A DNA stretch of 60,000 nucleotides from assembly GCA_964035545.1 (NCBI GenBank), contig OZ037765.1, forward strand, positions 35,107,504-35,167,503. The letters are read 5' to 3'. Source of the stretch: Bugula neritina (taxonomy: Eukaryota; Bryozoa; Gymnolaemata; Cheilostomatida; Bugulidae). This document shows, one piece after another, positions 23,201-34,062 of this stretch; position 1 is the stretch's first letter, and the number at the start of each line of letters is the position of its first letter. The position numbers and the translations under genes were made by a program. Below the pieces are notes generated by a model, which saw only the letters and a program-made list of their open reading frames with translations, did no database searches and was not told the origin of the DNA.

Positions 23201-26200
23201 GCTAACATCCGGGAAGAGTTACCAGAGTACCTGAGGGAACTGAACCAGACAAGGGATGGTCAGAGTGGATGCCATCTAGACAGCAGCAGTGATAAGAGTC
23301 GTAGAGGGAGTCTGGTAGCTGATATTAGACAGAAGATAGGGTCCGCCGTACGCAGTCTCAGCACCTTTGAGAACGGCGAGTATAGCCAACTCTCTGTGGG
23401 AGAGACTTTCAGACATTTCCTGGCGCCAGGAGGAGAGAGGAAAGTGGAGGAGGAGCCATTTTATACCGGCCTGGTTCTGCCAGTGCTAATGAAGGATACA
23501 GATGTGACCAGTATCTTCTCTAAGAAGAAGAAAAAGAAATCATTTCGGGAACTTTTTATCCATCCGAAAGTAAAGCGTCAGGTATAGTTTTGACAAGTTG
23601 CTGCAGGTATAGTTTTGACAAGTTGCCGCAGGTATAGTTTTGACAAGTTGCCGCAGGTATAGTTTTGACAAGTTGCCGCAGGTATAGTTTTGACAAGTTG
23701 CCGCAGGTATAGTTTTGACAAGTTGCCGCAGGTATAGTTTTGACAAGTTGCCGCAGGTATAGTTTTGACAAGTTGCCGCAGGTATAGTTTTGACAAGTTG
23801 CCGCAGGTATAGTTTTGACAAGTTGCCGCAGGTATAGTTTTGACAAGTTGCCGCAGGTATAGTTTTGACAAGTTGCTGCAGGTATAGTTTTGACAAGTTG
23901 CCGCAGGTGGGATTCTGGTAAGATGCCCCAACTTGCTGACAGGCAGGTTTTATTGCAAACTTGTAGTTTTGTAATTTTAGAGTGAACTATTGTTAGAATA
24001 GTATTTTAGTTTTCTCATGAGCTGAGCTAGTGTACATATAGTTATACTTACACATCAGTACGTACATATAGTTATACTTACACATCAGTACGTACATATA
24101 GTTATACTTACACATCAGTACGTACATATAGTTATACTTACACATCAGTATGTACATATAGTTATACTTACACATCAGTACCTACATATAGTTATACTTA
24201 CACATCAGTGTGTACATATAGTTATACTTACACATATTGTTTCTAGTGTTTAATGTTTGCAGGAATCTGGAGACTCCAACTACAGCCACCATTCCCAACA
24301 CTCCTCTGAACTCTCTCTGGATGAGGACAGGGAAGCTGTGCGGAGGGAGAAGGAACGGCTAGCTCTTGCTCAGTTAGAGAGGGCCAGGGTCTGTATCCAC
24401 TCTCATGTCCTGTGTCTTGTTGGTCACACTCACTAGTCACACTCACTAGTCACACTCACTAGTCACTTTCTACTAGTCACACTCTATTAGTCACACCTGC
24501 TAGTCACACACTACTAGTCACACTCTACTAGTCACACTACTAGTCACACTCTACTAGTCACACTACTAGTCACACTCTACTAGTCACACTACTAGTCACA
24601 CTCTACTAGTCACATTCTACTAGTCACCCTCTATTAGTCACACTCTATTAGTAACACTCTACTAGTCACACTCTACTAGTCACTGCTGCTCCTGTTGAGG
24701 AACGTCACACCCTCTGTCTCCACTCTATTACGCTGCGTGTAAACACTACTAATTACTGGCTGATTGATTTCTCATCTCTCATCTGCCCGCAGGCACAGAT
24801 GGCACTGTCAGCATCATGTACGGCAGCACCCGGCAGCGCTCTGTTACCCAAGTGCTGCCGCGACTCTCTGTCCGTCAGCTGACTCATGTTTCAGAGGGCC
24901 TGTCTATGGCTGTTTGAAGGAGTGTTTTATGTACTTTCAGACAAAGGCTGTAGCGTTTGCTGTGCGGACGAACGTTGCGTACGACGGGTCACTGGATGAT
25001 GACTCACCAGTTCACGGGTGTGCCGTCAGCTTCAGTGTTAAAGATTTCCTGCATATAAAGGAGGTGAGTGGGAGTTACTCTCTCTCTCTGTGCGGGGGGG
25101 GGGGGGGGAGAGAGGGTTGAGGCAGGGAGTCTACTGAGTTAGTTGTTTACACACAGCAGCCTCCCTGCCTGCTGCCTTCAGCTAGCCCCTGTTACATAAT
25201 GTAAACAGTGTTGGGTAACCAGGCCTGCTAATTAACTAGTCTCTCCTCACTTAATTATTTTCTCCTAATTAATTGACTAGAGTGATTGCAGGTAACTGAC
25301 TATTGATTCTGCGTATTGGAGGCTTTGTGTGCTAACTGCATGCTAGTTGTTGAGAATGTAATACTAGTGAATAAAGTTGAATGTTTAGTTCAAATTTATT
25401 ACAGAAGTACAATGATGAGTGGTGGATAGGTCGTCTGGTAAAAGAGGGGTGTGACGTCGGCTTCATACCGAGTCCCACCAAACTGGAGAGTATTAAACTT
25501 CAGCAGTCTGTGGGAACATCTCGTAACACACCTAAAGTGTAAGTTACTACCCCCACAGTGTGACTCACTGGCTAGTTACCACCCCTACAGTGTGACTCAC
25601 TGGCTAGTTACTACCCCCACAGTGTGACTCACTGGCTAGTTACCACCCCTACAGTGTGACTCACTGGCTAGTTACCACCCCCACAGTGTGACTCACTGGC
25701 TAGTTACTACCCCTACAGTGTGACTCACTGGCTAGTTACCACCCCTACAGTGTGACTCACTGGCTAGTTACCACCCCTACAGTGTGACTCACTGGCTAGT
25801 TACCACCCCTACAGTGTGACTCACTGGCTAGTTACCACCCCTACAGTGTGACTCACTGGCTAGTTACCACCCCTACAGTGTGACTCACTGGCTAGTTACT
25901 ACCCCTACAGTGTGACTCACTGGCTAGTTACCACCCTTACACTGTGACAACTCTCACACTAAAGAGGTAGAAATATAGTGCTATCAGTGTTTGTACCGAA
26001 TATTCCATATTCTCATATTATCTGTCAACTGAGGGAGTATTTATAACTGTACTACTATCTAATGGATAGACTGGGCACCTGAGTATACATAGCCTTATTC
26101 CCTACCTCATGTCACTCACATAGGAGGGGCAACTAAGTGATATTGAACCCTTCGCACTGAAGAAAACTTCCACTGATAGAAAATTCCGGTGAATTAAAGC

Positions 26201-29200
26201 CCAGGTTCTACTTGCAGCTCCCTAGACAGTAGAGGGGGAGGGGCACTGCCTGTATCCACCTCCACTGCGCTGATATTTCTATTACATAAATATTTATATG
26301 GCTGTTGATAGGGGATTTGATTATTATTTTCATGTGTTGTTATTTATTGCATAATTTATTGACTAGAAATGTAAGCTGTTAGTCCAACCTTTGCCCTCCT
26401 CTGAATACTTCATCAAAATATTTCACAACAATTTCTACTGTATTATTTATTATTTAATTCCTACATTGTGTTTCGTGTCCTCCTGAAGGATAGAGTTTCA
26501 CCTTTTCACCTCACCTTGACCTTAGCTTGACCTTGACTAGTGTAGCTGCCTGATTATTTTATAATTTTGTCAGTTTTTCCTACACTATTTGGAGTTGAGA
26601 GTTTTTACTCTGTAGTTTCTCTATACTCTGCCCTTCATATAATATTATATAGTGTTATATTATATTATATAATATAATAAAATAGTTAATGTATTGTAGT
26701 ATATAATAGTATATTTTAATATAGTTATTGTATTATAATTATATATAATGTAATATTATATAATATGCTGATTATGTGACATTCTATTGTATTATTATAG
26801 CATATGCTATTATTATATCATATGCTACTATGCTATTATGATTTCTAATTGTAGAAAAACAAGTTCTTCGTCAAATCTAGACTCTTTTCTTAACAACTCA
26901 ACAAAGTCTACCAACTCGCGGGGCTCCACTCCCCCCACCCCAGGTGAGCGACCTCCTCCATTTTATTTCTATCTCTCCGCTGTGACCTTGAACGCTGCTC
27001 GGTGTTTGACGTCAGTCAGCTGCCGAGTTGTTTATTTACCCGCTGCCGAGGTCGTGACCCCTTGGATCAGTTGTGATGTCCTTGAGCTATTATTAGCTAC
27101 CAGTCCTTGTGAAGTCTGACCAATCAGTGGACACGTGCTGCCGGCAGCTCAACTCTGCTCTCACAACAAGTTTATTGTTTATTGAATTCAACTCACAGTA
27201 CTTTTATTTCTTCTTCTTAAACTCCTTCCACCGGCCGACTGCACCCACTTTCTCACTTTATCTCTCACTTTCTCACTTTATCTCTCACTTTCTCACTTTA
27301 TCTCACACTTTCTCACTTTATCTCTCACTTTCTCACTTTATCTCTCACTTTATCTCTCACAGTTTGAGTGCAGAGCTATTATTCACAGCACGTTATGATT
27401 TGCCAGGCACCGACTTGGAGCCGAATCATATTGAGGAGGAGGAGATAAACACTCTGAACAGAGCGAGTAAAGTGGCCAACACGCCCTCTGTTGTCAAGGA
27501 CAAACAGCGCAAAACTACTTTCTTCAAAAAGGTAACCGTCAGCTCTGAGTCAGCTCTGAGTCAGCTGTGACTCAGCTGTGAGTCAGCTGTGACTCAGTGG
27601 TGTAACAGGGGGAGAAGGGGCTCAAACCCCCTCCACAGAATGAGTATTACCTCAACATTATGTAACACATCCACCACTGTATTATTTAGTATATGGTTTT
27701 GTTGTGTGACGTACGGTATAATTTAGAGTTACTTTCTCCTGTTACAGGTGTGCTATATTATACTAAGTAGTATAGTACACTATATACTTAGGAGTTATCT
27801 GTTCACTAGACACTGTATCTCGTGTCTTTCTGTGTGTGACTCGTATGTATTGCTGTCGCTAGAGCGCTGTCGTTGTCACAGGGTGGGGTTCCCTTGGGAC
27901 ACACGCCTTTTGATAGGCAGCAGATGAAATATTCATGATAGTTTGATTTTACTGCTTTGTTTTATTATGGTCTACTATAATGTATACTGTAATATAATAT
28001 ACTGTAATATACTATACTGTAATATACTATACTGTAATATAATATACTGTAATATAACATACTGTAATATAATATACTGTAATGTAATATACTAAAATAT
28101 AATATAATATAACATACTGCAGGCTGATAATATACCCTCCTATGAAGTTGTCCCCTCGATGCGGCCCGTCGTGCTGGTAGGACCGTCACTGAAAGGTTAC
28201 GAGGTGACGGATATGATGCAGAAGGCACTGTTTGACTTCCTGCGGAAGAGATTTGAGAACCGAATCATGATAACCCGCGTCTCTGTCGACATCTCCATGG
28301 CCAAGAAGTCCACTCTCACCAACTCCTCTAAGAGGGCCGGGTTGGAGCGCTCCAACAGCCGCACTGCTGGAGGTAGTAGATCTCAGTCTATTTGTCTCTC
28401 CAGTCTGCATACTGTATGTGTATGTATACTGTACGTACGTAGTAATTCAGTATTCTCTGTTAGCCAATCATATCGCTTAGCCTTAGGTTCTCTACTTACA
28501 CTCTACATAATGCTCACATTCTGAGTCTTTGTCTTGTTATTTCTATCGGCAGATCCGCAGCTGAATAACGGTTAGTATGACATCACTTCCTCTTGCTCAG
28601 CCTCTTTCTGGTCACAGCTGACTCACTCGTAGTGCTAGTAGCAGTTTCACTTTGTATAGCAGTTTGTTTCACTCTATCACTCTGTGACTATGTAACTGTG
28701 TGACTATGTAACTGTGTGACTATATAACTGTGTGACTGTGTAACTGTGTGACTATGTAACTGTGTGACTATATGACTATGTGACTGTGTGACTGTGTAAC
28801 TGTGTGACTATGTAACTGTGTGACTATATGACTATGTGACTGTGTGACTATGTAACTGTGTGACTATATGACTGTGTGACTATGTAACTGTGTGACTATG
28901 TAACTGTGTGACGCAAGTGATTGGTTTTTGACGCAAGGTTTATAGAAATATTTTATTCAAACATATTTTGGAGTGAAATTTTCCAGCTGGGTTAACCAAC
29001 ATGCCCAGAATATCCAAGGGCACCCACCAGTCAGTACCAGCTGATTGTCTGTTGGACCTCTACTCAGGTAGAAACTTGACTTGAGTTTTGTTGGTGTGAC
29101 TCATGCTGCCTACTTCTGTGACTCATGCTGCCTGTAATACTGCACCAACTCACACTAGAATGCGCACGGTGTGTTCAAGGTCATGTTAAGGTCATATCTC

Positions 29201-30920
29201 AGCACCTTCTGAATATAGAGTCTGTTTTTAGTTATTCTTTGGCACCTTCTATTTGTATATACATTTATCTGATTGTGTTAGAGACGCATTATATCGGAGT
29301 TAACAAGTTTAGTCCGACTCTTGTGGTGAGATAACTCCACAGGGTTAGTAACTAGTCATAGGGGAGACAAATTCAACTTACTCAAGATCAATATAATATA
29401 TAGTAGAGCATTTCTGTGGGCTTTCAGTTGAAGTACAAGCTGAGATAGAGAGAATATTTGAGTTAGCCCGAGCTCTACAACTCGTAGTGTTGGATTGTGA
29501 CACCATCAACCACCCCTCTCAGATCAACAAGACTTCCCTGGCTCCTATCATAGTCTACCTGAAAATCTCTTCCCCTAAGGTTGGTTCCTGCTAGAGTACT
29601 CTGCTATATACTTCTACGTAGTGTGACATGGTTCCTACTAGAGTACTCTGCTATATACTTCTACGTAGTGTGACATGGTTCCTACTAGAGTACTCTACTA
29701 TATACTTCTACGTAGTGTGACATGGTTCCTACTAGAGTACTCTGCTATATACTTCTACGTAGTGTGACATGGTTCCTGCTAGAGTACTCTGCTATATACT
29801 TCTACGTAGTGTGACATGGTTCCTGCTAGAGTACTCTACTATATACTTCTACGTAGTGTGACATGGTTCCTGCTAGAGTACTCTGCTATATACTTCTACG
29901 TAGTGTGACATGGTGCAATGTGACATAATGTGTCGTGACGTGCTGTGACTGTAGGTGCTGCAGCGACTGGTAAAGTCACGAGGAAAGTCACAGAGTAAAG
30001 ACATGAGTGTACAGACAGTGGCAGCTGAGAAGTTGAGTCAGTGTTCAGTGGTGAGTCACTTTCTGTGGTAGTCACTGTAGTTGTTACTGTAGTAGTCACT
30101 GTAGTAGTTACTGTAGTAGTTACTGTAGTAGTTACTGTAGTTGTTACTGTAGTAGTCACTGTAGTTTTTACTGTAGTAGTTACTGTAGTAGTTACTGTAG
30201 TTGTTACTGTAGTAGTTACTGTAGTTGTTACTGTAGTAGTTACTGTAGTTGTTACTGTAGTATTCACTGTAGTTTTTACTGTAGTAGTTACTGTAGTAGT
30301 TACTGTAGTTGTTACTGTAGTAGTTACTGTAGTTGTTACTGTAGTAGTTACTGTAGTTGTTACTGTAGTATTCACTGTAGTAGTCACTGTAGTTGTTACT
30401 GTAGTAGTCACTGTAGTTGTTACTGTTATATTTGCAGGACATGTTTGACATCATACTAGACGAGAATCAGCTGGAAGACGCCTGTGAACACCTGGCAGAG
30501 TACCTGGAGGCGTATTACAGAGCCACTCACCCCCCTCTGCACATCCCCCCTTCTCCCAGCTACCTGCGCAGACACGGCCCTGACCTCTCTCACCGCTCAC
30601 ACCAGATCCACGGCCACCTGGCAGCACCTGTCGGCCATGACATGCCGCTCCACCGACACAACACGGCGCCAGCCCGTCACGGCCGCTCAGCGAGTCATCA
30701 CAGCCCTCTCTCCTCCCCCTCAACCTCACATCACAGTCAGCTCGGCAGCGCTGCCAGTAGACCCTCTAATTATGCATATAATGATGATAGACTAAGGACT
30801 ATGCACCATAACGACTACCAGGGGGCGGGGGCTGACGACTCCTATATTGAACAGTTTGAGATGACCGAGACTTACAACAGAGGCTACGGCCACAGACACA
30901 GGAGTGGCATCGCTACATGA
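17255..30920 (+). CDS. CACNB: Voltage-gated calcium channel beta subunit, about 569 aa
   Basis: Core isoform exons: 17255-17257 (ATG only), 20191-20286, 24263-24388, 24941-25063, 25405-25538, 26855-26943, 27374-27531, 28123-28372, 29428-29579, 29955-30050, 30438-30920. All phases agree. Residues ~76-160 are the SH3 domain ([36 protein letters not shown]). Residues ~161-243 are the HOOK linker ([23 protein letters not shown]). The guanylate kinase-like domain starts at ~248 ([20 protein letters not shown]) and ends near [20 protein letters not shown]; the remaining ~130 residues are a His/Ser-rich tail. In animals this cytoplasmic subunit binds the alpha-interaction domain of CaV1/CaV2 channels and controls trafficking and gating. 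Exon 7 has a second in-frame acceptor (27389) five codons downstream. AATAAA is at 32120. Confidence 0.93.
17315..17455. repeat. 23-bp repeat, ATTCAGCTGGTCACATGACA, 5 copies
   Basis: Tandem copies start about 60 bases after the CACNB exon 1 donor. Each carries CAGCTG and GTCACATGAC, which contain E-box cores (CANNTG). Confidence 0.85.
17690..17977. repeat. 17-bp minisatellite, TGCTAGCACTTGCCACT
   Basis: About 17 copies in CACNB intron 1, with GCCACT/GTTACT variants placed at fairly regular spacing. Confidence 0.9.
18244..18627. repeat. 26-bp minisatellite containing TGTTGATAGATGAGAACA
   Basis: About 15 nearly identical copies in CACNB intron 1. Confidence 0.92.
18785..19023. repeat. 18-bp minisatellite, CACACTACATGCTATGAT
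   Basis: About 14 copies with small length variants in CACNB intron 1. Confidence 0.88.
19395..20122. repeat. 17-bp minisatellite, GAGAGTAGAGTAGTACT
   Basis: More than 40 copies fill the 3' end of CACNB intron 1 and stop about 70 bases before the acceptor at 20189-20190. Confidence 0.92.
20620..21121. repeat. 20-bp minisatellite, CCTACACTACCACAGTATCT
   Basis: About 25 imperfect copies in the CACNB intron after exon 2. Three copies of a 24-bp TATA-rich unit (20440-20518) precede it. Confidence 0.9.
21343..21428. repeat. 22-bp repeat, ACCTGTTGACGGTATGGAGA, 4 copies
   Basis: Short array that runs directly into the next minisatellite. Confidence 0.8.
21428..21945. repeat. 29-bp minisatellite with GTGAAGCAGAGAGTATATAC
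   Basis: About 18 copies, alternating CTCTACAG and CTATACAG ends. The GAGTATATACTC core is self-complementary. Confidence 0.9.
22260..22304 (+). promoter_or_regulatory. CACNB: Possible internal promoter for an alternative CACNB N-terminus
   Basis: GCTATATATTTC at about 22265-22276 is TATA-like and stands ~30-40 bases before the ATG at 22305. The preceding 100 bases are CT-rich. Together with the open alternative exon this suggests a second start of transcription (inference). Confidence 0.3.
22305..22541 (+). CDS. CACNB: Alternative first exon of CACNB (79 codons)
   Basis: ATG at 22305 opens [20 protein letters not shown] and stays open to a phase-0 donor GTAGGT at 22542, ending LNENNLDEV. 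The phase fits both the exon at 22916 and the shared exon at 24263. A stronger donor, ATG|GTAAGT, lies at 22321 and would leave only MADAM. The sequence is acidic and Ser-rich, as expected for a variable N-terminus. Alternative first exons are a known feature of vertebrate CACNB genes. Confidence 0.5.
22916..23581 (+). CDS. CACNB: Large alternative N-terminal exon of CACNB (up to 222 codons)
   Basis: The frame is open from 22901 and ends KVKRQ at a phase-0 donor CAG|GTATAG (23582), matching the phase-0 acceptor at 24263. It could start as an internal exon after TTTCTCAG at 22915, joined to 22541, or as a first exon from ATG 22943 ([16 protein letters not shown], 213 codons). It encodes no domain I know: amphipathic stretches ([39 protein letters not shown]) and a lysine cluster SKKKKKKSF. 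Codon use and length argue for real coding. Usual CACNB N-termini are shorter, so this is an unusual extension or, less likely, part of a nested gene. Confidence 0.6.
23580..23907. repeat. CACNB: 25-bp donor-site minisatellite after the large CACNB N-terminal exon
   Basis: About 13 copies. Each contains CAG followed by GTATAGTTTTGACAAG, so the exon-end CAG and the donor are repeated in every unit from the first intron base on. Unit length is not a multiple of three. Confidence 0.93.
24030..24236. repeat. 30-bp minisatellite with CATATAGTTATACTTACACA
   Basis: Seven copies just upstream of the shared CACNB exon acceptor (24261-24262). Confidence 0.92.
24425..24690. repeat. Minisatellite of CACTCTACTAGTCA type, 10-17 bp
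   Basis: Irregular units with ACTAGT palindromes in the intron after 24388, beginning ~37 bases after the donor. Confidence 0.85.
25544..25945. repeat. 32-bp minisatellite beginning 5 bases after a CACNB donor
   Basis: About 12 copies with TGTGACTCACTGGCTAGTTA. The GTTACTACCCC that opens the intron is the same as the repeat's inner part, so the array includes donor-proximal bases. The copies contain ACAG|TG steps. Confidence 0.92.
27243..27360. repeat. 20-bp CT-rich repeat, TCTCTCACTTTCTCACTTTA
   Basis: Six copies forming the polypyrimidine tract in front of CACNB exon 7. A repeat has become the splicing signal. Confidence 0.85.
27975..28115. repeat. ATAATATACTGTA repeat upstream of the GK exon
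   Basis: About nine imperfect copies up to the acceptor at 28121-28122. Confidence 0.8.
28553..28570 (+). CDS. CACNB: Optional 18-nt cassette micro-exon of CACNB
   Basis: Flanked by CGGCAG and GTTAGT, phase 1-1. Inclusion adds DPQLNN to the guanylate kinase-like domain after SNSRTAG. Human and other beta subunits align without it (ERSNTRSS-AEVQ against [13 protein letters not shown]), so it would be optional. Confidence 0.5.
28672..28912. repeat. 16-bp minisatellite, TGTGACTATGTAACTG
   Basis: About 15 copies between the two optional CACNB exons. The same unit forms the array at 45185-45550. Confidence 0.9.
28987..29067 (+). CDS. CACNB: Optional 81-nt cassette exon of CACNB
   Basis: Flanked by TTTTCCAG and GTAGAA, phase 1-1, open for 27 codons (begins [14 protein letters not shown], ends LLDLYS). 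It sits at the same junction as the 18-nt exon. Skipping both gives the conserved protein, so this is a candidate alternative exon; without transcripts chance openness over 81 nt is possible. Confidence 0.45.
29582..29913. repeat. 47-bp minisatellite starting at a CACNB donor
   Basis: Seven copies containing GGTTCCTGCTAGAGTACTC. The first copy begins two bases into the intron after AAG|GTTGG, so the repeat has grown from the 5' splice site side. Confidence 0.92.
30056..30430. repeat. 12-bp minisatellite, GTTACTGTAGTA
   Basis: About 30 copies occupy the whole intron from just after the donor GTGAGTCAC to the acceptor TTTGCAG at 30437. Confidence 0.92.
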
Positions 30921-31282
30921 TCTGTACTGTAGTGTGACTGGCGTCGCTACAGTCCACTGTAGTAGCGCGTGTGTTACCACAGTAGACTACACACTTACTG
31001 TAGATATACATTCTCCCTCTCACGGCTCCACTCACACACAAACCCGCATTACCCGACTAGGTTAGGATAACTCCTGAAGTTCACAGGCTACACAATGACT
31101 CACTCGTTACACTCACTTCCTGTGAAGGAAAGTTGACTGGGCGGAGGCAGGCTGTATTCTGTTGACCTCTTCAGCCAGTCTCCCTGAGCTCTACTCCACC
31201 AGTACTCTCACTTCTAACCTGTTTTATGGAGCACAAGTCAAGATTTATTTATTATCAACAGATTATTTTCTTAATTGTAACT

Positions 31283-31708
31283 GAATGCCCACCCATCTCT
31301 GTCTACTACTTGTAACTCAGTGCCCACCATCTCTGTCTACTACTTGTAACTCAGTGTCCACCATCTCTGTCTACTACTTGTAACTCAGTGTCCACCATCT
31401 CTGTCTACTACTTGTAACTCAGTGCCCACCATCTCTGTCTACTACTTGTAACTCAGTGCCCACCATCTCTGTCTACTACTTGTAACTCAGTGCCCACCCA
31501 TCTCTGTCTACTACTTGTAACTCAGTGCCCACCATCTCTGTCTACTACTTGTAACTCAGTGCCCACCATCTCTGTCTACTACTTGTAACTCAGTGCCCAC
31601 CCATCTCTGTCTACTACTTGTAACTCAGTGCCCACCATCTCTGTCTACTACTTGTAACTCAGTGTCCACCCATCTCTGTCTACTACTTGTAACTCAGTGT
31701 CCACCATC
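31283..31708. repeat. CACNB: 34/35-bp minisatellite in the CACNB 3' UTR
   Basis: About 12 copies containing CCACCATCTCTGTCTACTAC, CCCACC/CCCACCC length variants. It would be present in the mature mRNA if 32120 is the polyadenylation signal used. Confidence 0.9.
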
Positions 31709-32119
31709 TGCCTCATACTTTGGCTCTTGTTTCCAGTTCATTCTTTTTACTCGTTGATTTTTTTGTACTTTTTAAATTGACCAGTTGAGGTCAAGGTGAA
31801 TTCTGTAGTGAGGTAACTCCTAAATTGTATCTTTTTTGCATATTTCGACGAAGCCTCATTGACATGTGCTGTGGGCTATATATCACCCCCTCCCTATCAC
31901 ACTACACCCCTATTCGGCTAATGCTGCTAACCCTCTCACCCCCTGTTGTACTCAGTCTACTACACTCCTAGCTCTATGACCAGCGATGTAGTTTAATTAT
32001 CTTTCATTCTTAATTTTTTCGACGATTTTGAATACTAATTCAATAATTCAACATATTTTTGAAACCCTATTTTATACACACTCATTTTATTTTATATCGA
32101 GTATGCATATTTTATATTA

Positions 32120-32125
32120 AATAAA
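32120..32125 (+). terminator. CACNB: Polyadenylation signal AATAAA of CACNB
   Basis: First good AATAAA after the stop at 30920, giving a ~1.2-kb 3' UTR. Confidence 0.6.
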
Positions 32126-32139
32126 TGTCGTTAAAAACA

Positions 32140-33770
32140 GTTGCTGTGATTTGTGTGCCATTTTGTTATTGTTGTGTTCACCAAGTCACTGGGCGAGTAT
32201 ATAATTCATGAAGAAATGTTGTAAATTAAAATGTTTACCTAACTGTTTGATTATCCAATCAGAATTCAGCAAACTTGTGCTCGTGTAACTCATGTGTAGC
32301 TCTTCGGCATATGAGAATATTGAGCTAGCGAAAGGTTTATATATCCTACTGACTAAAATGAACTTTTTCAAGGTAAATTAGCAATAATTTTAAAATGGTA
32401 TACAGTTTACATCATATCCACTTGAGATTCATAAAGAAACAATTTTTCTGTGTTGGTTAGTTCTTTGCTCGGATCAGTTAATTAATAGAAAGTCTAGTTC
32501 GCTTGGATTAAGAAATTATTTTATCAGAAGTTGTCATCTCATAGCATCATTTCAAAACTTCTGATGTGATTTAGTTAATTTGCAACTATTTCAGCTGTTA
32601 ACCATAAAATATTTATATGTATGTGCACATATATATATATATGTGTATAATATGCATGTGTCTATATTATATACACGTGTGTATATTTGTATACACGCAT
32701 ATATAGGTCTTAAAGCTCCTTCTACTGCTGCAGTTGATGACAAAAAGTGATTATGAGTATACAATGATATTATATAAACATGCTCACTTTTTAACTGGAA
32801 TGGAACCTCGACAAGTTAACTGCTGAGACCATACCATTACTCTAAGGTAATTAGTACGATTTCGAGTGTATTATGAGGCATGTGTATCAATAATACCATA
32901 TCCTGTTAACCAATCACAACAGAGCATTGCTAACAATACTCAGGATATTATAACATCTACAATAGCTGCATAGTGTGACGTCATCTGACACTGCACTGAG
33001 TGAGTCATGAAGTACTGAGATTATACCAACTATTAGTTTAGGTGCTACCGACTAGCCTCTCAACAATATGCAGACTAATTTCTATCAGAGCTCAGTCTAA
33101 ACTGACAAGCTTACACCCAGTACTGCTACTCACTATATACTTGTCATTACTTGACCTTGAAAAATTAACTTATGCAAATAGTAGTTGTGCTCTCTCTATG
33201 TAATACAACTGAAACATCTCAAAGAACAAATCAAGTGTCACAGAGCACTGATCAGTTGATTTGAGAAAAGCGCTAGCTATTATATCTGAAAGATAGAATA
33301 GGCTAAAAGTTTTGAGATGTAATAAGCCCAGGACGTGGAGTAATACATATAATATCTGGTCTGGAACTACTTAGTAATGACTTACATTATAACAGTGTGG
33401 CAAATCTTGTTATTACAAAGCTAGAGTTTATATATATTCTTATATTTCGGCAATTTATTGAGTAGTAAGAATAAATAAGTCAGTACAAATGTTCCTTATA
33501 TGACATGACGTGAAGTCTAGGGCATACAAACCACTCTGCTAGGTCATAGTTCCAACCCTATCGCTGTCAAAAGGTCTCTAAAAGTTCAGGCAACTTGTAA
33601 GATTAGTGAATACTGGTGTTATCTCCACCTGACTAATACTTAGTATGATATGTACTTTTATTCTTTACATCCTGTAATTGTTTCCCAGCTGCAAATTAAC
33701 TTCTACAGGATATTGTTGATGTATTATTCAGTAAATATTTATCAAAACCAAATCTCTATTCAAATGTGTG
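32140..33770. other. Intergenic, no gene seen
   Basis: Non-repetitive AT-rich DNA apart from a short alternating TATG/TATA stretch at 32615-32705. It separates the 3' ends of two convergent genes. Confidence 0.6.
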
Positions 33771-34062
33771 TTTATTTTTAGAGCAACATATAAATCACAA
33801 CAGAACTATATATATTATGTAACAGAAGATAAATATATCATAAATATTCATTAGTTTAAAACCAACAATCCAGAATGACAAAAATATAAAAAATTGAGCA
33901 AAATACAAACAACTATTTTAAATATTGTAATGTTCAATATTACGTCATACATACTTTCAGTTTAGAATATGAAATCTCACAACCAACATTGAATACTGGA
34001 TGCATTATTATGTCTTTAATGAGAGAGAGCTCCAAGAGCTGAGAGAGAGAATAACTCCAATA

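Noticed and set aside
24793-24882. Open block after CCCGCAG, possible extra CACNB exon
   Set aside because: Stays open only ~29 codons from that acceptor, ends in TGA, lacks a good phase-0 donor and has no counterpart in beta subunits.
30041-30454. ORFs on both strands in the 12-bp array (poly VVTV and YYSN)
   Set aside because: Simple repeat translation within an intron between two confirmed CACNB exons.
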